Part shown: piece by piece, positions 45,803-55,468 of the stretch
Position numbering within the stretch: the first letter of the stretch is position 1
How the letters are laid out: the number at the start of each line of letters is the position of its first letter
Origin: Cytophagaceae bacterium
GTDB taxonomy: Bacteria > Bacteroidota > Bacteroidia > Cytophagales > Cyclobacteriaceae
Assembly (NCBI GenBank): GCA_006969745.1
Contig: CP030886.1
Coordinates: forward strand, 2,949,234-3,013,233
Direction of reading: 5' to 3'
Length of the DNA: 64,000 nucleotides
The notes under the pieces: model-generated
What the model was told of the DNA's origin: nothing
The model's input: only the letters and a program-made list of their open reading frames with translations
Databases searched by the model: none
Made by a program: the position numbers and the translations under genes

Positions 45803-48412
45803 CTACTTTGATGTAAGAATAATTTTATTGGTCACACGGTTGTTGGCTGAGACAAGCGTACACATATAGATACCTTCCGGTAATTGCCCCAGATTGTCAG
45901 CGCCATTCCATGACAACACATGACTACCTGCTTTCACCTTTCTATCCAGCAGGGTTTTCACTTTCTGTCCATTCATGTTATAAATGTGAATGGATACATG
46001 CTGGTCTCGTGGTATTTCATATTTTATCGAAGTGATTCCATCAAAAGGATTGGGTATATTTTGATAGAGATAGAACCCGTTTGTTCCCACACGACCTTCG
46101 TCATCAAAACCTAACGGATTGGGTCCGAAGCGGTTTTTCCAGTGGGTAAGCAATTTTCTTAACGATTCAGGTTTGTTTGTTGGAGTCAGACTGCCATCAT
46201 GCGACTCCTTATTGATACCATGGCATCCGGGACATGTCATAATTTCCCCCGGGGCAAAGGAAAGTGGCTGCCTTTCTACCACTACTTCTTTATCCTCTGG
46301 CGATTTTGTCCACCAGGCAAGAGCCCGTGTAGCCGGAACAAACAAGGCAACTGATCCGTCTGATTCAATCTTAATGCTTTTTTCAGGACCTTCTGGATCA
46401 TACGGATTTACGCTTTCAAGATTTGGATGGAATTGGGTGTTTTCGAAATAATCAAAGAATATTCTTCTCGCATTTCCTTTGTCTTCATACCCGCGTTTTA
46501 GAGACCCATAGAATGGCTGGAAGTGTGATACTTCGTATTCTTTTCCACCGGTAGCAATACTTGAAACTCCCCCCGGTACAATCAAATTATAAGGCTGCTG
46601 TACATCAGCTCTATCCCGTTTGGTGACATCCCTAATGGCTATAAGTGCCATGTCATTTTCTATCAGCCAGGCTCTCAGTTCATCAATGTTTACATTTTCT
46701 TCTTCTATCACAGACTTCTCAATTGGATCGATGGGATAGTCATCACAGAATTTGTCTGGAATTGACCTGCTCATTATCTCGACAGGCTGTACCTCCATCA
46801 TTTTAAAGGTTATTTCATGTGGGTCTTCAGCGTCGCCCCACCATTTTATTGTTCGTTCGATTCCTGAATCAGTGATGGGTGATGAAAATGATTTTTCACC
46901 CTGTTTGATGATCTTTAGTTGGAAGTGAAAGATGTTTCCATTCTCCCTGTCGTATAGTCCACCATTGTCCATGTAAGGGATGTCGGTGTGTACAACAAGC
47001 TTATCTCCATTTGAAAGAAAAATTCCGTCTCTGAAACGTCCAAGTACATTACCTGCATTATCCTCTGTTACTTCATAAACTACAACATCTTCTGGGTTGG
47101 CTCCAACCGGAATATTAGACATGAATAGCTGTCCGGAGGCAAATGCCTGAAATTCTGGCGCGTAGTTGAACATGTAACTGCCGGGATTATTAGGGTCTTC
47201 GGTGGTTTGGAAAAAACCATTGAAACCCCTTACTCGTGATCGCAGTGCACCATTGTTTGTAAATGCGGTCCCTGCCTGCGCATAATCTGTAAGATTATTG
47301 TCATCAAGGAAAGTACCACCCGTAAAAGCTCCACCAAATTCGTGCCTTCCTATGTGATTTATTGTTTGGTTGCGCTGACCATCCTCACACATTTCCCATA
47401 TTTGAAACTCGTTGAATCGGATTCCCGCTTTTCCATCAACATAGTTGACAGATTCCGGTCGAGGCTCGGGAAAAGGTCCAAATCTAACTCCACGATCGTC
47501 AGCGATAAGTTTACTATTATCCACCTGATTTGGTGTTAACTCCTGCAAATCAGAATTTTCCGATTCATCTAAAAATTGTACGGGCTTAAATTGTGCTCTC
47601 TCACCCTCACGAAAGGCATCAGCCTGCTGATCTTGTTGGATATGGGACCATCTGGTGAATAGCAATCGACCGAAAGAATCTAAGAAGAGATCAAAATCTC
47701 CGCTTGGAGAGTGAGTCAAATGTTTTACTTCCTTGCTGGACCTGTCTAGAGAGAAAACGCCTGAATTGGTTTCTCTGCTTTCATATTCATCCAATTGTGG
47801 ATAGGTGTGGTCCAGATTACCGTATGGAGCATCTGATATAAAGTGGATTACATCATCGTCCGTTCCATAAATGGGAGATGCATTGTTGTAGGTAAGTGGC
47901 TGCCCATCCACTTTGCTTATGTTGGCAACTGCACCATTCACAACATCACATAGGTTGGTTATCTCATAAATTTGCCATTTATTCTCACGATAACTTTGAT
48001 CAAAGCGTTTTGAAGGTCCACCAATGATCATTGAAAATAGCGCTTTACAACCATCCCAGCTAATGGATGGATCTCTGACAGCAATGCCTTCTTCTGTTTG
48101 AATTTCACCACTTGGTATACCAAAGCCGGCCTCAGCTGTTAAGTACCTTATGGTACCGTCAGTATTCATAATCGCCAGATCCCCACCTCGAGGATTAGTG
48201 CTAAAACCGGAGAGGTAGTTTCCAAAAGATTCCAGCTGATGGCCAAATGGATTTCGATTTCCAGTGTATGGTACAACAAGCGCAAAGAGTATAGGCTTTG
48301 GAATAACTTGCTCTTGCTGATCCAATGGTTCTGTTGTTTTAAAACTTGTGACTGAAGCTAAAAGTAGTACCCCAAGAATGAGTACTTTAAGATTTTTCTT
48401 TACAATATTCAT
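45803..48412 (-). CDS. Secreted beta-propeller protein with one c-type haem motif and T9SS tail
   Basis: 869 residues. The signal peptide is at 1-24. A TolB/WD40-like propeller region covers about 40-560 (RGGDLAIMNTDGTIRYLT, DPSISWDGCKALFSM, DLFLDSFGRLLFTRWSH). A single CxxCH motif, CPGCH, lies at 727-731, and a type A T9SS sorting domain fills about 790-869 (YQNIPNPFDGITSIKYEI ... LPEGIYMCTLVSAN). The layout recalls proteins related to hydrazine synthase alpha subunit, but a metabolic role in nitrogen is not implied. Export by T9SS and binding of one covalent haem are inferences from the motifs. Confidence 0.78.
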   Translation of the reverse strand: MNIVKKNLKVLILGVLLLASVTSFKTTEPLDQQEQVIPKPILFALVVPYTGNRNPFGHQLESFGNYLSGFSTNPRGGDLAIMNTDGTIRYLTAEAGFGIPSGEIQTEEGIAVRDPSISWDGCKALFSMIIGGPSKRFDQSYRENKWQIYEITNLCDVVNGAVANISKVDGQPLTYNNASPIYGTDDDVIHFISDAPYGNLDHTYPQLDEYESRETNSGVFSLDRSSKEVKHLTHSPSGDFDLFLDSFGRLLFTRWSHIQQDQQADAFREGERAQFKPVQFLDESENSDLQELTPNQVDNSKLIADDRGVRFGPFPEPRPESVNYVDGKAGIRFNEFQIWEMCEDGQRNQTINHIGRHEFGGAFTGGTFLDDNNLTDYAQAGTAFTNNGALRSRVRGFNGFFQTTEDPNNPGSYMFNYAPEFQAFASGQLFMSNIPVGANPEDVVVYEVTEDNAGNVLGRFRDGIFLSNGDKLVVHTDIPYMDNGGLYDRENGNIFHFQLKIIKQGEKSFSSPITDSGIERTIKWWGDAEDPHEITFKMMEVQPVEIMSRSIPDKFCDDYPIDPIEKSVIEEENVNIDELRAWLIENDMALIAIRDVTKRDRADVQQPYNLIVPGGVSSIATGGKEYEVSHFQPFYGSLKRGYEDKGNARRIFFDYFENTQFHPNLESVNPYDPEGPEKSIKIESDGSVALFVPATRALAWWTKSPEDKEVVVERQPLSFAPGEIMTCPGCHGINKESHDGSLTPTNKPESLRKLLTHWKNRFGPNPLGFDDEGRVGTNGFYLYQNIPNPFDGITSIKYEIPRDQHVSIHIYNMNGQKVKTLLDRKVKAGSHVLSWNGADNLGQLPEGIYMCTLVSANNRVTNKIILTSK

Positions 48413-48815
48413 TACACTAATTCGAAGTATTTGGTATGTTCCAGCAAGACTAAAATGAGGTCTTGGAAATCAGTAATTTTCCAGTGAACATTAGGTGAAC
48501 AATGACGCAAATCATCGAAAATCCATCAAAACGGACGTTTTTTTTCGAAAATTTCAGAAAATAAAAAAGCATCCACTCAAAGAATGGATGCTTTAACTAG
48601 TTGTTAAGAGGAATTAATTTTGAATATTTTTATTGACTAGCCACAAGACCCCGTCAGTCAACTGATTGATCTATTTTCCGAATATTGAATGGTGGTATCT
48701 ACCAGAGTTGGCAGATAGCAATGATAGATTTTGAAAATCAAGAATTATAAAAATCCATGTGTACTATAAGTGTACTCAGTGGTTTTTAAGAATAAATGAG
48801 GTAACGAAGCTTTTT
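48413..48815. other. 403-bp intergenic stretch
   Basis: It holds the promoter side of the propeller gene and the 3' flank of crcB. The only clear element is the hairpin at 48566-48594. Between 48595 and 48815 there is no open frame with a sensible start; a small RNA cannot be excluded. Confidence 0.6.
48563..48594 (-). terminator. Intrinsic terminator, reverse strand
   Basis: Perfect 10-bp stem AAAGCATCCA (48566-48575) with TGGATGCTTT (48585-48594) and a 9-nt loop; six A on the plus strand give a T run on the reverse transcript. It would end the acpH-crcB message about 220 bp after crcB. Confidence 0.8.
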
Positions 48816-49181
48816 CTATATACGACTTGCCAAAAAGAAGCCTGCAAAGCATATGGCCAGGCCACCAATCATACTAACAGAGGAATAGAGAAAGAATTGA
48901 AGAATAAAGCCTTCGCGAATGAGCCTGAGTCCGTCTAAGGCAAATGTCGAAAATGTGGTGAATCCGCCACAAAGACCCGCAATAAGAAACAACGAGGTTT
49001 GACTGTTGAGCTTGACCAAGCCACCACTAAGCAAACCGATAAGAAAACATCCGATCAAATTGACAACTAATGTGCCTATGTAGGGTTTATCCGCAAAGTT
49101 CTTCAATGATAAGAGGTATACACCATATCTTGATGCGCTGCCTATAAAGCCACCAATTCCAACAATTAGTAAATCTTTCAT
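48816..49181 (-). CDS. crcB: Fluoride channel Fluc/CrcB
   Basis: 121 residues, four membrane segments. Signature motifs GIGGFIGSASRYGVYLLS, GTLVVNLIGCFLIGLL with the conserved Asn, and GLCGGFTTFSTFALD with the Phe/Thr pore residues are intact. It forms a dual-topology dimer exporting fluoride through the inner membrane. It overlaps the upstream acpH-like gene by 4 bp. No fluoride riboswitch is evident upstream of the operon. Confidence 0.94.
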   Translation of the reverse strand: MKDLLIVGIGGFIGSASRYGVYLLSLKNFADKPYIGTLVVNLIGCFLIGLLSGGLVKLNSQTSLFLIAGLCGGFTTFSTFALDGLRLIREGFILQFFLYSSVSMIGGLAICFAGFFLASRI

Positions 49182-49756
49182 TTTTCAAAGTTGCTTACAT
49201 GGAGTTCGAGTTCAGGAAAAAACTGCTCAAATTCCCCTTTAAAGTCATCGTAATGTTCGGTGAGAGCTAAAGAAGCTTCATCCATCTTATTCTCAAATTT
49301 AGTACGCCTACTCATCCCCGTAAGCGCCTTGTCGATTCCTTCAATGAATTGATAGTTGTATAACCAATTATCTCTAGACATAAAGCTTAGCATATTTGTC
49401 ACACCTCGAGGGATAATACCAATGTACTTTTTCATTAATTGATAGAAGCTTTCAGTGTATTGCTTTAGTGGCACATCGGAGAACTTGACCCAATCCTTAG
49501 CAAGAAAATGGTCGTAATAAACATCTACAATGACAGGAGCATAATGCCGAAACTTTTCCCTTAACCTAATTTTGCTCTGAAGTACTATTTCGTGAGTATC
49601 TGTGAAATAATCAATGCTCCGGTGTAGTCGGATTCCTTTTTGCATATTAGGCGGATAGGCTTCCATTTGGGCACCCTTCACAAAATCACCGATGAAATTT
49701 CCTACTAAAATTTCCTCATCATCGCCACTTAAATATAGATGTGCCAAGAAATTCAT
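49178..49756 (-). CDS. Acyl-carrier-protein phosphodiesterase (AcpH-like)
   Basis: 192 residues. The HD-like ACP phosphodiesterase pattern is present: MNFLAHLYLSGDDEEILVGNF, GDFVKG, GIRLHRSIDYFTDTH and VDVYYDHFLAKDW, with the His/Asp metal ligands. The enzyme removes phosphopantetheine from holo-ACP. Gene order with crcB (4-bp overlap) indicates co-transcription. Confidence 0.9.
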   Translation of the reverse strand: MNFLAHLYLSGDDEEILVGNFIGDFVKGAQMEAYPPNMQKGIRLHRSIDYFTDTHEIVLQSKIRLREKFRHYAPVIVDVYYDHFLAKDWVKFSDVPLKQYTESFYQLMKKYIGIIPRGVTNMLSFMSRDNWLYNYQFIEGIDKALTGMSRRTKFENKMDEASLALTEHYDDFKGEFEQFFPELELHVSNFEK

Positions 49757-49900
49757 CTTTTGTCAATTTTTGAGTGATAAAACAAATAGTTTGAGATTAA
49801 CCATCGTGGACTTACTTTTGTGAAGCATAGTATAAAGCTATAGTAACTAATTTTAGCCATCGAGAATAATTTCCCAAATATCGTCAGGTCTCATTTAAAC

Positions 49901-50275
49901 ATGCTCGTACAACTTGCTCGGGTAGATGGAGTGGTTGTGCAAGAAGAGATCGATCTTATCAAGCAAATTGGTAAGGCCAATGGTATGTCAGCTGAAGAAA
50001 TTAGCGAATGCTTTGAAGATCCTTCTGTGATAGAGGGGCTTGAGACTTTATCCGATGATCAGAGATACGATTACCTCTACAACGTAGTGCAGCTGATGAA
50101 AATCGATGGTCGTATTTATAAGGAGGAGATTAAATTCTGTGCAAAAATCGCTAGCAAGCTAGGCTATGATGAGGACGTGCTAAGAGAAATGATGCTCAAA
50201 ATTTATAGCGATCCGCACATCACCACAGATAAAGAGACATTAAAAGCAAAGATTCAAACCTACTTGCGTCGATGA
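49901..50275 (+). CDS. TerB-like helical protein
   Basis: 124 residues from the first ATG. The TerB-type pattern is present: LVQLARVDGVVVQEEIDLIKQIG, then the second repeat VVQLMKIDGRIYKEEIKFCAK with Asp/Glu residues that could bind metal. The frame stays open upstream to 49847 and continues the first helix (IENNFPNIVRSHLNM), yet no ATG, GTG or TTG occurs there, so the true start may be a rare codon. It overlaps the following gene by 4 bp. Confidence 0.72.
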   Translation: MLVQLARVDGVVVQEEIDLIKQIGKANGMSAEEISECFEDPSVIEGLETLSDDQRYDYLYNVVQLMKIDGRIYKEEIKFCAKIASKLGYDEDVLREMMLKIYSDPHITTDKETLKAKIQTYLRR

Positions 50276-50700
50276 GAAGGTCATTTGCTTTACTGATTAT
50301 TCTAACCATACCTTTTTTTGCCAACGCTCAGCTAGATGTTGATGAGAAATCCATTCGTGAGACATTGGCTCAACAAGTCGATTGTTGGAATGAGGGTGAT
50401 CTGGAATGCTTCATGGAAGGCTACTGGAAATCTGATCAACTTGTTTTTGTTGGAAGTTCAGGCATTACCTATGGATGGCAAAAGACATTGGATAACTACA
50501 AAAAAAACTATCCTGATAAAGCGGCGATGGGGGAGCTTTCTTTCGATCTGATAATAGTAGAACCTCTTAGCGAGGATTTTTGGACCATCATTGGAAAGTG
50601 GAGTCTCAAAAGAAAAAATGATAATCCAAATGGTCATTTTTCACTCATTTTCAGAAGATTAGATGATCAATGGGTGATTGTTTCAGATCATTCCAGCTAA
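50272..50700 (+). CDS. DUF4440 / SnoaL-like secreted protein
   Basis: 142 residues. The signal peptide ends at FFANAQ. The NTF2-like fold is suggested by SIRETLAQQVDCWNEGDLEC, GSSGITYGWQKTLDNYKKNYP and HFSLIFRRLDDQWVIVSDHSS, typical for DUF4440. Exported to the periplasm; ligand unknown. It shares a message with the TerB-like gene (ATGA overlap). Confidence 0.8.
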   Translation: MRRSFALLIILTIPFFANAQLDVDEKSIRETLAQQVDCWNEGDLECFMEGYWKSDQLVFVGSSGITYGWQKTLDNYKKNYPDKAAMGELSFDLIIVEPLSEDFWTIIGKWSLKRKNDNPNGHFSLIFRRLDDQWVIVSDHSS

Positions 50701-50781
50701 TAATTCAACGTTACTTAATTTGGCATTTTCCTGTTTTTTGAGTAGATTCTATGCTACTTAAAACATTAAAATCAGCTAAAT

Positions 50782-51237
50782 ATGGTAATGAGCTACAGAG
50801 GAGCAGAGGCTCCAAAAACCCAAGTTCCACAGGCACTCAAGGTCGAAGATTATATGGCTCGAAAGCTTATCACCTTCAAGCCAGATCAACCGATGCATGA
50901 GGTAGTGGATGCACTTATGAAGCACAAAATATCGGGTGGACCTGTAGTAAATGATGATGGAGAATTGGTAGGTGTAATATCTGAAGGTGATTGCCTGAAA
51001 GAAGTAGTAAAGGGTAAATATGACAACATGCCCATTTTCACAGGATTGGTAGAGGAACACATGGCTCAAAATGTGATAACAGTAAACCCTGATCTAAACA
51101 TATTCGAGGCTGCCAAAATGTTTTTGGAAAAAAGGTTGAGACGCTTTCCTGTAATATATGAAGGAAAATTAATTGGTCAGATCAGCCAAAAAGATGTCAT
51201 GAAGGCTGTTTTGAAAGCTAAGAGCTCTACATGGTAA
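50782..51237 (+). CDS. CBS-domain pair protein
   Basis: 151 residues with two CBS domains in tandem (about 20-80 and 88-148): LKVEDYMARKLITFKPDQPM, ISGGPVVNDDGELVGVISEGD, VEEHMAQNVITVNPDLNI and LRRFPVIYEGKLIGQISQKDV. Such stand-alone pairs bind adenosyl nucleotides and regulate a partner protein. The partner is not encoded next to it. Codons 1 and 3 are both ATG. Confidence 0.9.
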   Translation: MVMSYRGAEAPKTQVPQALKVEDYMARKLITFKPDQPMHEVVDALMKHKISGGPVVNDDGELVGVISEGDCLKEVVKGKYDNMPIFTGLVEEHMAQNVITVNPDLNIFEAAKMFLEKRLRRFPVIYEGKLIGQISQKDVMKAVLKAKSSTW

Positions 51238-51329
51238 AAGTATTTCCGTTACTTTTCATGTAATTAAATTCAACCTATTCATCATCCAGCGGTTTATTAA
51301 TTAAATTTAGTTAAGCCAACCGAAATCTA

Positions 51330-53537
51330 ATGGAGTTTACCAATGAGGAGCTGGAAAATTTTGCCCGGGGTACAGAAGTATTCATGGCTATTCTGGATGA
51401 AGATGGTGTTTTTACAAAAGCTAATATCCGCTGGACGCATCGATTCGATTATACCTTAGATAATCTGATCGGAACTCCTATTTATGATTTGATTCACGAA
51501 ATAGAGATTGGAGAATTCGAAATGATTCTCGATAAAGCCAAAAAGGAGGGACAAGTATGTCATCAAATTGTCACTTTGATTGGCCGTGAATTAAAGGCTC
51601 ATTCCTTTCAGTTTGACCTTACTCATACAGATCAGCACATCTATTTGGTAGGTTTTGATGTAACCGACCATGCAAGAGAACACCTATCTCTAATAGATAT
51701 GTCTCGCCTGTCAAAAACAGGAGCCTGGTATTACGATCCTATCCGTGATCAAACATTTTGGACTGAGGAAGTCTACAGGATTCATGAGCTAGAAACAGGT
51801 AGTAGTATAGATGCTGAGAAAGCCTTGCAATTTTATACCAAAGACTACAAGGAGAAAATCGAAATATTAGTAGCCGGACTCTATGAGGAGCATAAGTCGT
51901 ATGAATTTTCAGGGGAAATAATTACTGCGAAAGGAAACAAGAAATGGATTAGAACCATAGCTAAACCAATGGTTCAGGATGATAAAATCATTTACATCTG
52001 CGGTGTGACGGTCGATCAGACGCGACTCCATAAAAACCTGGAAAAAATAAAACACGAATCAGAAACCCGTATGCTGGCGCTGAAAGGAATAAAGTCAGCA
52101 CTATTTGATTATGATGTCGCCTCAGATATGATGTTCATCAATCCGGATTTCAGAGAGGAGCTGGGTCTTCCCACAGATGTTGATCGGCTGAAAGGCATGG
52201 AGCTGATGAATTTGATACATCCGGAAGACTTGCCTCATACACAGAGGAAAATACAGGAAGACCTCAAGAAAAAAGACAATTACCATCAAAATCAGTATAG
52301 GCTTAAGATGAAAGATGGCAACTATGAGCACTATGAGGTTTATGGCTGGATGAAAAGAGACAATGAAGGTAAGATTTCTCGCATCGTAGGAAACCTGATC
52401 AATGTCAATGAGAAGGTGCTTGCCGAACAGGAGAAAGAACGAGTGAAGAGTAGCCTGGAGGCGATGGTTAACAATGGGTATATTTTCAGCCTGCTACTAG
52501 ATAAGGATGGCTGGATCCTTATGGCAGATAGGCAATCCATTAAAATTATTGAAAGAGAGTATGATGTAAATCTGGCAGAAAAGAGGGTGAAGTACATAGA
52601 TGTCATGCCTGATATCTTTAAGGATTCTTTTACTAAAGAATTCCAAAAAGCGCTAAAAGGAGAAACCGTTCGGAAAGAAGTGGAAAGGCCGCTTTTGGAA
52701 GGCTCAATGGAATGGCTTGACGTGATGTATCATCCGATAAGAAATGAAAAAGGAGAGGTGGAACAAGTGCTAACAAATCTGCTAAACATTACAGACCGAA
52801 AACGAGCTGAAATATCCATTAAAGATGCCAGTAATCAAGCTCAGGCCCTGAGCCGGTTGAAGTCCGGAATACTTTCTAATCTGAGCCATGAAATGCGTAC
52901 ACCATTAAATGGAATAATGGGTGTTACCAATTTGCTGCTAAAAAAGGATTTTGATTCTGAAACAATCGAAATGCTGAAAATGCAGCACGAAAGCGAAGAA
53001 AGACTCTTAAAAACTCTCAATGATTTAATCACACTAAGCGATCTTGATTCAATGCGATTGAATTTGAGGCTTAAGCAGCATTCAATCAATAATCTGGCAC
53101 AACATTGCTTTGATCTATATCATCATCAGGCCAAGTTGAAAAAGCTTGATTTTGTTCTGAAAAAGAGCAAGAAGGATGGTGAAGTTCTGGTAGATCATGA
53201 AATGATACAGGCTGCTTTGGCTGCAATTGTCAACAATGCACTAAAATATACATCCAAAGGCTCTGTAAAAATAACGTGTGAAGTAGACGAACAGGAATGG
53301 GGAAAAATTCGAATATTGGACACGGGAATAGGAATTGAGGAAGAAAACTTAGAGCGGATTTTTGAAAATTTTGAAGTAGCTAATATGGGGCTCAATTTAA
53401 AATATGAAGGCGCAGGAATAGGGTTGTCAATTGCTAGAAAATTTATTCAATTAAATGGCGGATCTATAGAGCTTCAAAGCAAAGTAGGTGAGGGATCGGA
53501 GTTTATTATTAGATTACCAGTGATAAGTGATCTGTAG
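51330..53537 (+). CDS. PAS-domain sensor histidine kinase
   Basis: 735 residues, no membrane segment, so cytoplasmic. About four PAS domains (residues about 5-115, 120-240, 250-365 and 375-495; PAS/PAC traces such as KKWIRTIAKPMVQDDKIIYI and HYEVYGWMKRDNEGKISRIVG). HisKA has His520 in LSNLSHEMRTPLNGI. HATPase follows (NNALKYTSKGSV, LDTGIGIEEENLERIFENF, GAGIGLSIARKFI). The gene for a single receiver follows 18 bp downstream, an obvious partner. Signals for the PAS domains are unknown. Confidence 0.92.
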   Translation: MEFTNEELENFARGTEVFMAILDEDGVFTKANIRWTHRFDYTLDNLIGTPIYDLIHEIEIGEFEMILDKAKKEGQVCHQIVTLIGRELKAHSFQFDLTHTDQHIYLVGFDVTDHAREHLSLIDMSRLSKTGAWYYDPIRDQTFWTEEVYRIHELETGSSIDAEKALQFYTKDYKEKIEILVAGLYEEHKSYEFSGEIITAKGNKKWIRTIAKPMVQDDKIIYICGVTVDQTRLHKNLEKIKHESETRMLALKGIKSALFDYDVASDMMFINPDFREELGLPTDVDRLKGMELMNLIHPEDLPHTQRKIQEDLKKKDNYHQNQYRLKMKDGNYEHYEVYGWMKRDNEGKISRIVGNLINVNEKVLAEQEKERVKSSLEAMVNNGYIFSLLLDKDGWILMADRQSIKIIEREYDVNLAEKRVKYIDVMPDIFKDSFTKEFQKALKGETVRKEVERPLLEGSMEWLDVMYHPIRNEKGEVEQVLTNLLNITDRKRAEISIKDASNQAQALSRLKSGILSNLSHEMRTPLNGIMGVTNLLLKKDFDSETIEMLKMQHESEERLLKTLNDLITLSDLDSMRLNLRLKQHSINNLAQHCFDLYHHQAKLKKLDFVLKKSKKDGEVLVDHEMIQAALAAIVNNALKYTSKGSVKITCEVDEQEWGKIRILDTGIGIEEENLERIFENFEVANMGLNLKYEGAGIGLSIARKFIQLNGGSIELQSKVGEGSEFIIRLPVISDL

Positions 53538-53555
53538 AATTTAGTACGACCCAGC

Positions 53556-53933
53556 ATGAAAATCTTAATCGTTGAGGACAATGAAATAAACGCCAAGTTA
53601 CTGGAGATAATGTTGAACGAGCTAGACTTTGAAACAAGCACCACAGTAGCTCCAGACGCAAAGACGGCTCTAGAAGAAAGTGCCATTCAACAATATGATC
53701 TTGTGCTGATGGACATCAACCTGGGAGACGGGTTGATGGATGGAAGTGAAGTAATGAAAATACTGAAGGAGAGAAAACAATATAGCAATGTGCCTATATA
53801 TGCCATCACTTGTTACTCGCTACCGGGAGATAAAGAAAAATTTCTTAATCAGGGATTCGATAAATATTTCTCGAAACCTGTAGCACAAAATCCATTGTTG
53901 GATTCAATCAAAGAAGACAGACCATCAACCTAA
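53556..53933 (+). CDS. Single-domain response regulator
   Basis: 125 residues, one receiver domain: LIVEDNEINAKLLE, Asp53 in VLMDINLGDGLMDGSE, YAITCYSLPGDKEKF, and DKYFSKPVAQNPLL. No output domain, so it acts as a phosphotransfer or protein-interaction element. It is paired with the preceding PAS kinase. The serine hydrolase gene starts 7 bp later, which suggests one transcript. Confidence 0.92.
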   Translation: MKILIVEDNEINAKLLEIMLNELDFETSTTVAPDAKTALEESAIQQYDLVLMDINLGDGLMDGSEVMKILKERKQYSNVPIYAITCYSLPGDKEKFLNQGFDKYFSKPVAQNPLLDSIKEDRPST

Positions 53934-53940
53934 TATTGAT

Positions 53941-55467
53941 ATGAAAAAGTATTTAGTACTGACAGCACATTTGCTGCTTTTTGCTTTTGTAGCAAAGGCG
54001 CAGGTAGATGTAAAAACAATTGACAAATACATTGAAAAGGCAAGAAAGGACTGGAATGTCCCTGGTATGGCAGTAGGCATTGTGAAGGATGGAAAAGTCA
54101 TTTTGAGTAAGGGATATGGTATAAAAGAACTAGGGAAGAAAGATAAAGTAGATGAGCATACTCAGTTTGCAATTGCCTCAAACTCCAAGGCATTTGTTGC
54201 TTCTTGCATTGCCAGGTTGGTGGAGGAAGGAAAACTTTCCTGGAAAGATAAAGTCAGAAAGTACCTGCCCTATTTTTCACTTTATGGAGATGAATACGTT
54301 TCAGCTGAGACCACAGTTGAGGATTTATTATGCCATCGAGTAGGTTTAGGAACTTTCAGTGGAGACGTAATCTGGTACAAGTCTGAAAAAACACCCGAAG
54401 AGATCATAAAAAGAGCAGCATATGTTCCAGAGGCTTTTAGCTTTCGAGACGGCTATGGATACACCAATCTGATGTTTATTGCAGCGGGAGAGGTAATACG
54501 TACGGTGACTGGTCAACCATGGGAAGTTTATGTTAAAGAAAATTTCCTAAATCCTCTTCAAATGAATAACACGGTGATAAGTGTGAGCGACCTGAACGAT
54601 AATGCAGCAACACCCCATAAGCCAACATTGGAAAATGGAACCATCCCCGGAAAGTGGGCCAGTTGGGATAATTCCAGTGCTGCCGGCGGAATCATTTCCA
54701 GCTCTTCAGACATGGCCAAATGGATGATCATGAACCTGAATGGTGGAGAATGGGATGGCAAGCAATACATTGATAAAGAACAACAAAACCTACTTTGGAC
54801 ACCTCACAACAACAATAAACTTAGCGAACGCTCGAAAGAAGCACTTCCTGGAAGACACTTTGCTGGCTATGGACTGGGTTGGGGATTGATGGATTATCAT
54901 GGAAATATGGTGGCAAGTCACGGAGGTGGATATGACGGAATGTATTCACGTGTCATGATGATACCAGACATTAAACTAGGAGTAGTAGTACTGACAAACA
55001 CCATGGAAGGAATCTCAACTCCATTGACCTACTATATTGTGAACCAGTACCTTCAGAAAGATATGCGAGACTGGTCAGCGGAGTATTTGGAGAGATCAAG
55101 ATCAAGAAATGGGCATCAGGAAGATGTAGAAGAAAGAAAGGCAAAACGTGTAGCAGGAACCAAAACTTCCATTGATGCTGCATTATTTGAGGGCGTTTAT
55201 TATGATCCTATGTTTGGAGACGTAACAGTTTCAAAAGAAGGAGACAAGTTTCGAATTTCATTTGCTGACGCACCCAACTTAGGTGCAACGCTGGAGCACT
55301 GGCACTTTGATACCTATGAAATTAAATGGGATGAAGAGCATGCCTGGTTTGACTTTGGTACTGTTTCTTTTGAACTCGATAATAACCTGGAAGTTGAAGG
55401 AATCGAATTTGATGTTCCTAATGGAGATATCTTCTTTCATGAGTTGCATCCGAAGAAGAAAGATTGA
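53941..55467 (+). CDS. Serine hydrolase, class C beta-lactamase/PBP-like, with DUF3471 tail
   Basis: 508 residues. Signal peptide (1-20, ending VAKAQ). The beta-lactamase-like domain (about 25-375) has Ser80-x-x-Lys83 in ASNSKAFVAS, the Tyr-x-Asn motif in GYGYTNLMFI, and HGGGYDG in place of the KTG motif. A DUF3471-type beta domain ends the protein (about 415-508). Members hydrolyse peptides or esters in the periplasm, and real beta-lactam resistance is not implied. It follows a kinase/receiver pair. Confidence 0.9.
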   Translation: MKKYLVLTAHLLLFAFVAKAQVDVKTIDKYIEKARKDWNVPGMAVGIVKDGKVILSKGYGIKELGKKDKVDEHTQFAIASNSKAFVASCIARLVEEGKLSWKDKVRKYLPYFSLYGDEYVSAETTVEDLLCHRVGLGTFSGDVIWYKSEKTPEEIIKRAAYVPEAFSFRDGYGYTNLMFIAAGEVIRTVTGQPWEVYVKENFLNPLQMNNTVISVSDLNDNAATPHKPTLENGTIPGKWASWDNSSAAGGIISSSSDMAKWMIMNLNGGEWDGKQYIDKEQQNLLWTPHNNNKLSERSKEALPGRHFAGYGLGWGLMDYHGNMVASHGGGYDGMYSRVMMIPDIKLGVVVLTNTMEGISTPLTYYIVNQYLQKDMRDWSAEYLERSRSRNGHQEDVEERKAKRVAGTKTSIDAALFEGVYYDPMFGDVTVSKEGDKFRISFADAPNLGATLEHWHFDTYEIKWDEEHAWFDFGTVSFELDNNLEVEGIEFDVPNGDIFFHELHPKKKD

Positions 55468-55468
55468 T

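Noticed and set aside
45803..48412. Hydrazine synthase subunit
   Set aside because: Only one CxxCH motif, a T9SS tail and no partner subunits; at most a distant relative.
48595..48815. Small RNA or small gene after crcB
   Set aside because: No frame with a sensible start and only minor dyads; the sequence alone gives no support.
48816..49900. Fluoride riboswitch controlling crcB
   Set aside because: crcB is second in its operon and I could not identify the conserved riboswitch core upstream of either gene.
53941..55467. True beta-lactamase resistance gene
   Set aside because: SxxK and YxN are kept, but the DUF3471 tail and HGGG motif fit general serine hydrolases of the family.
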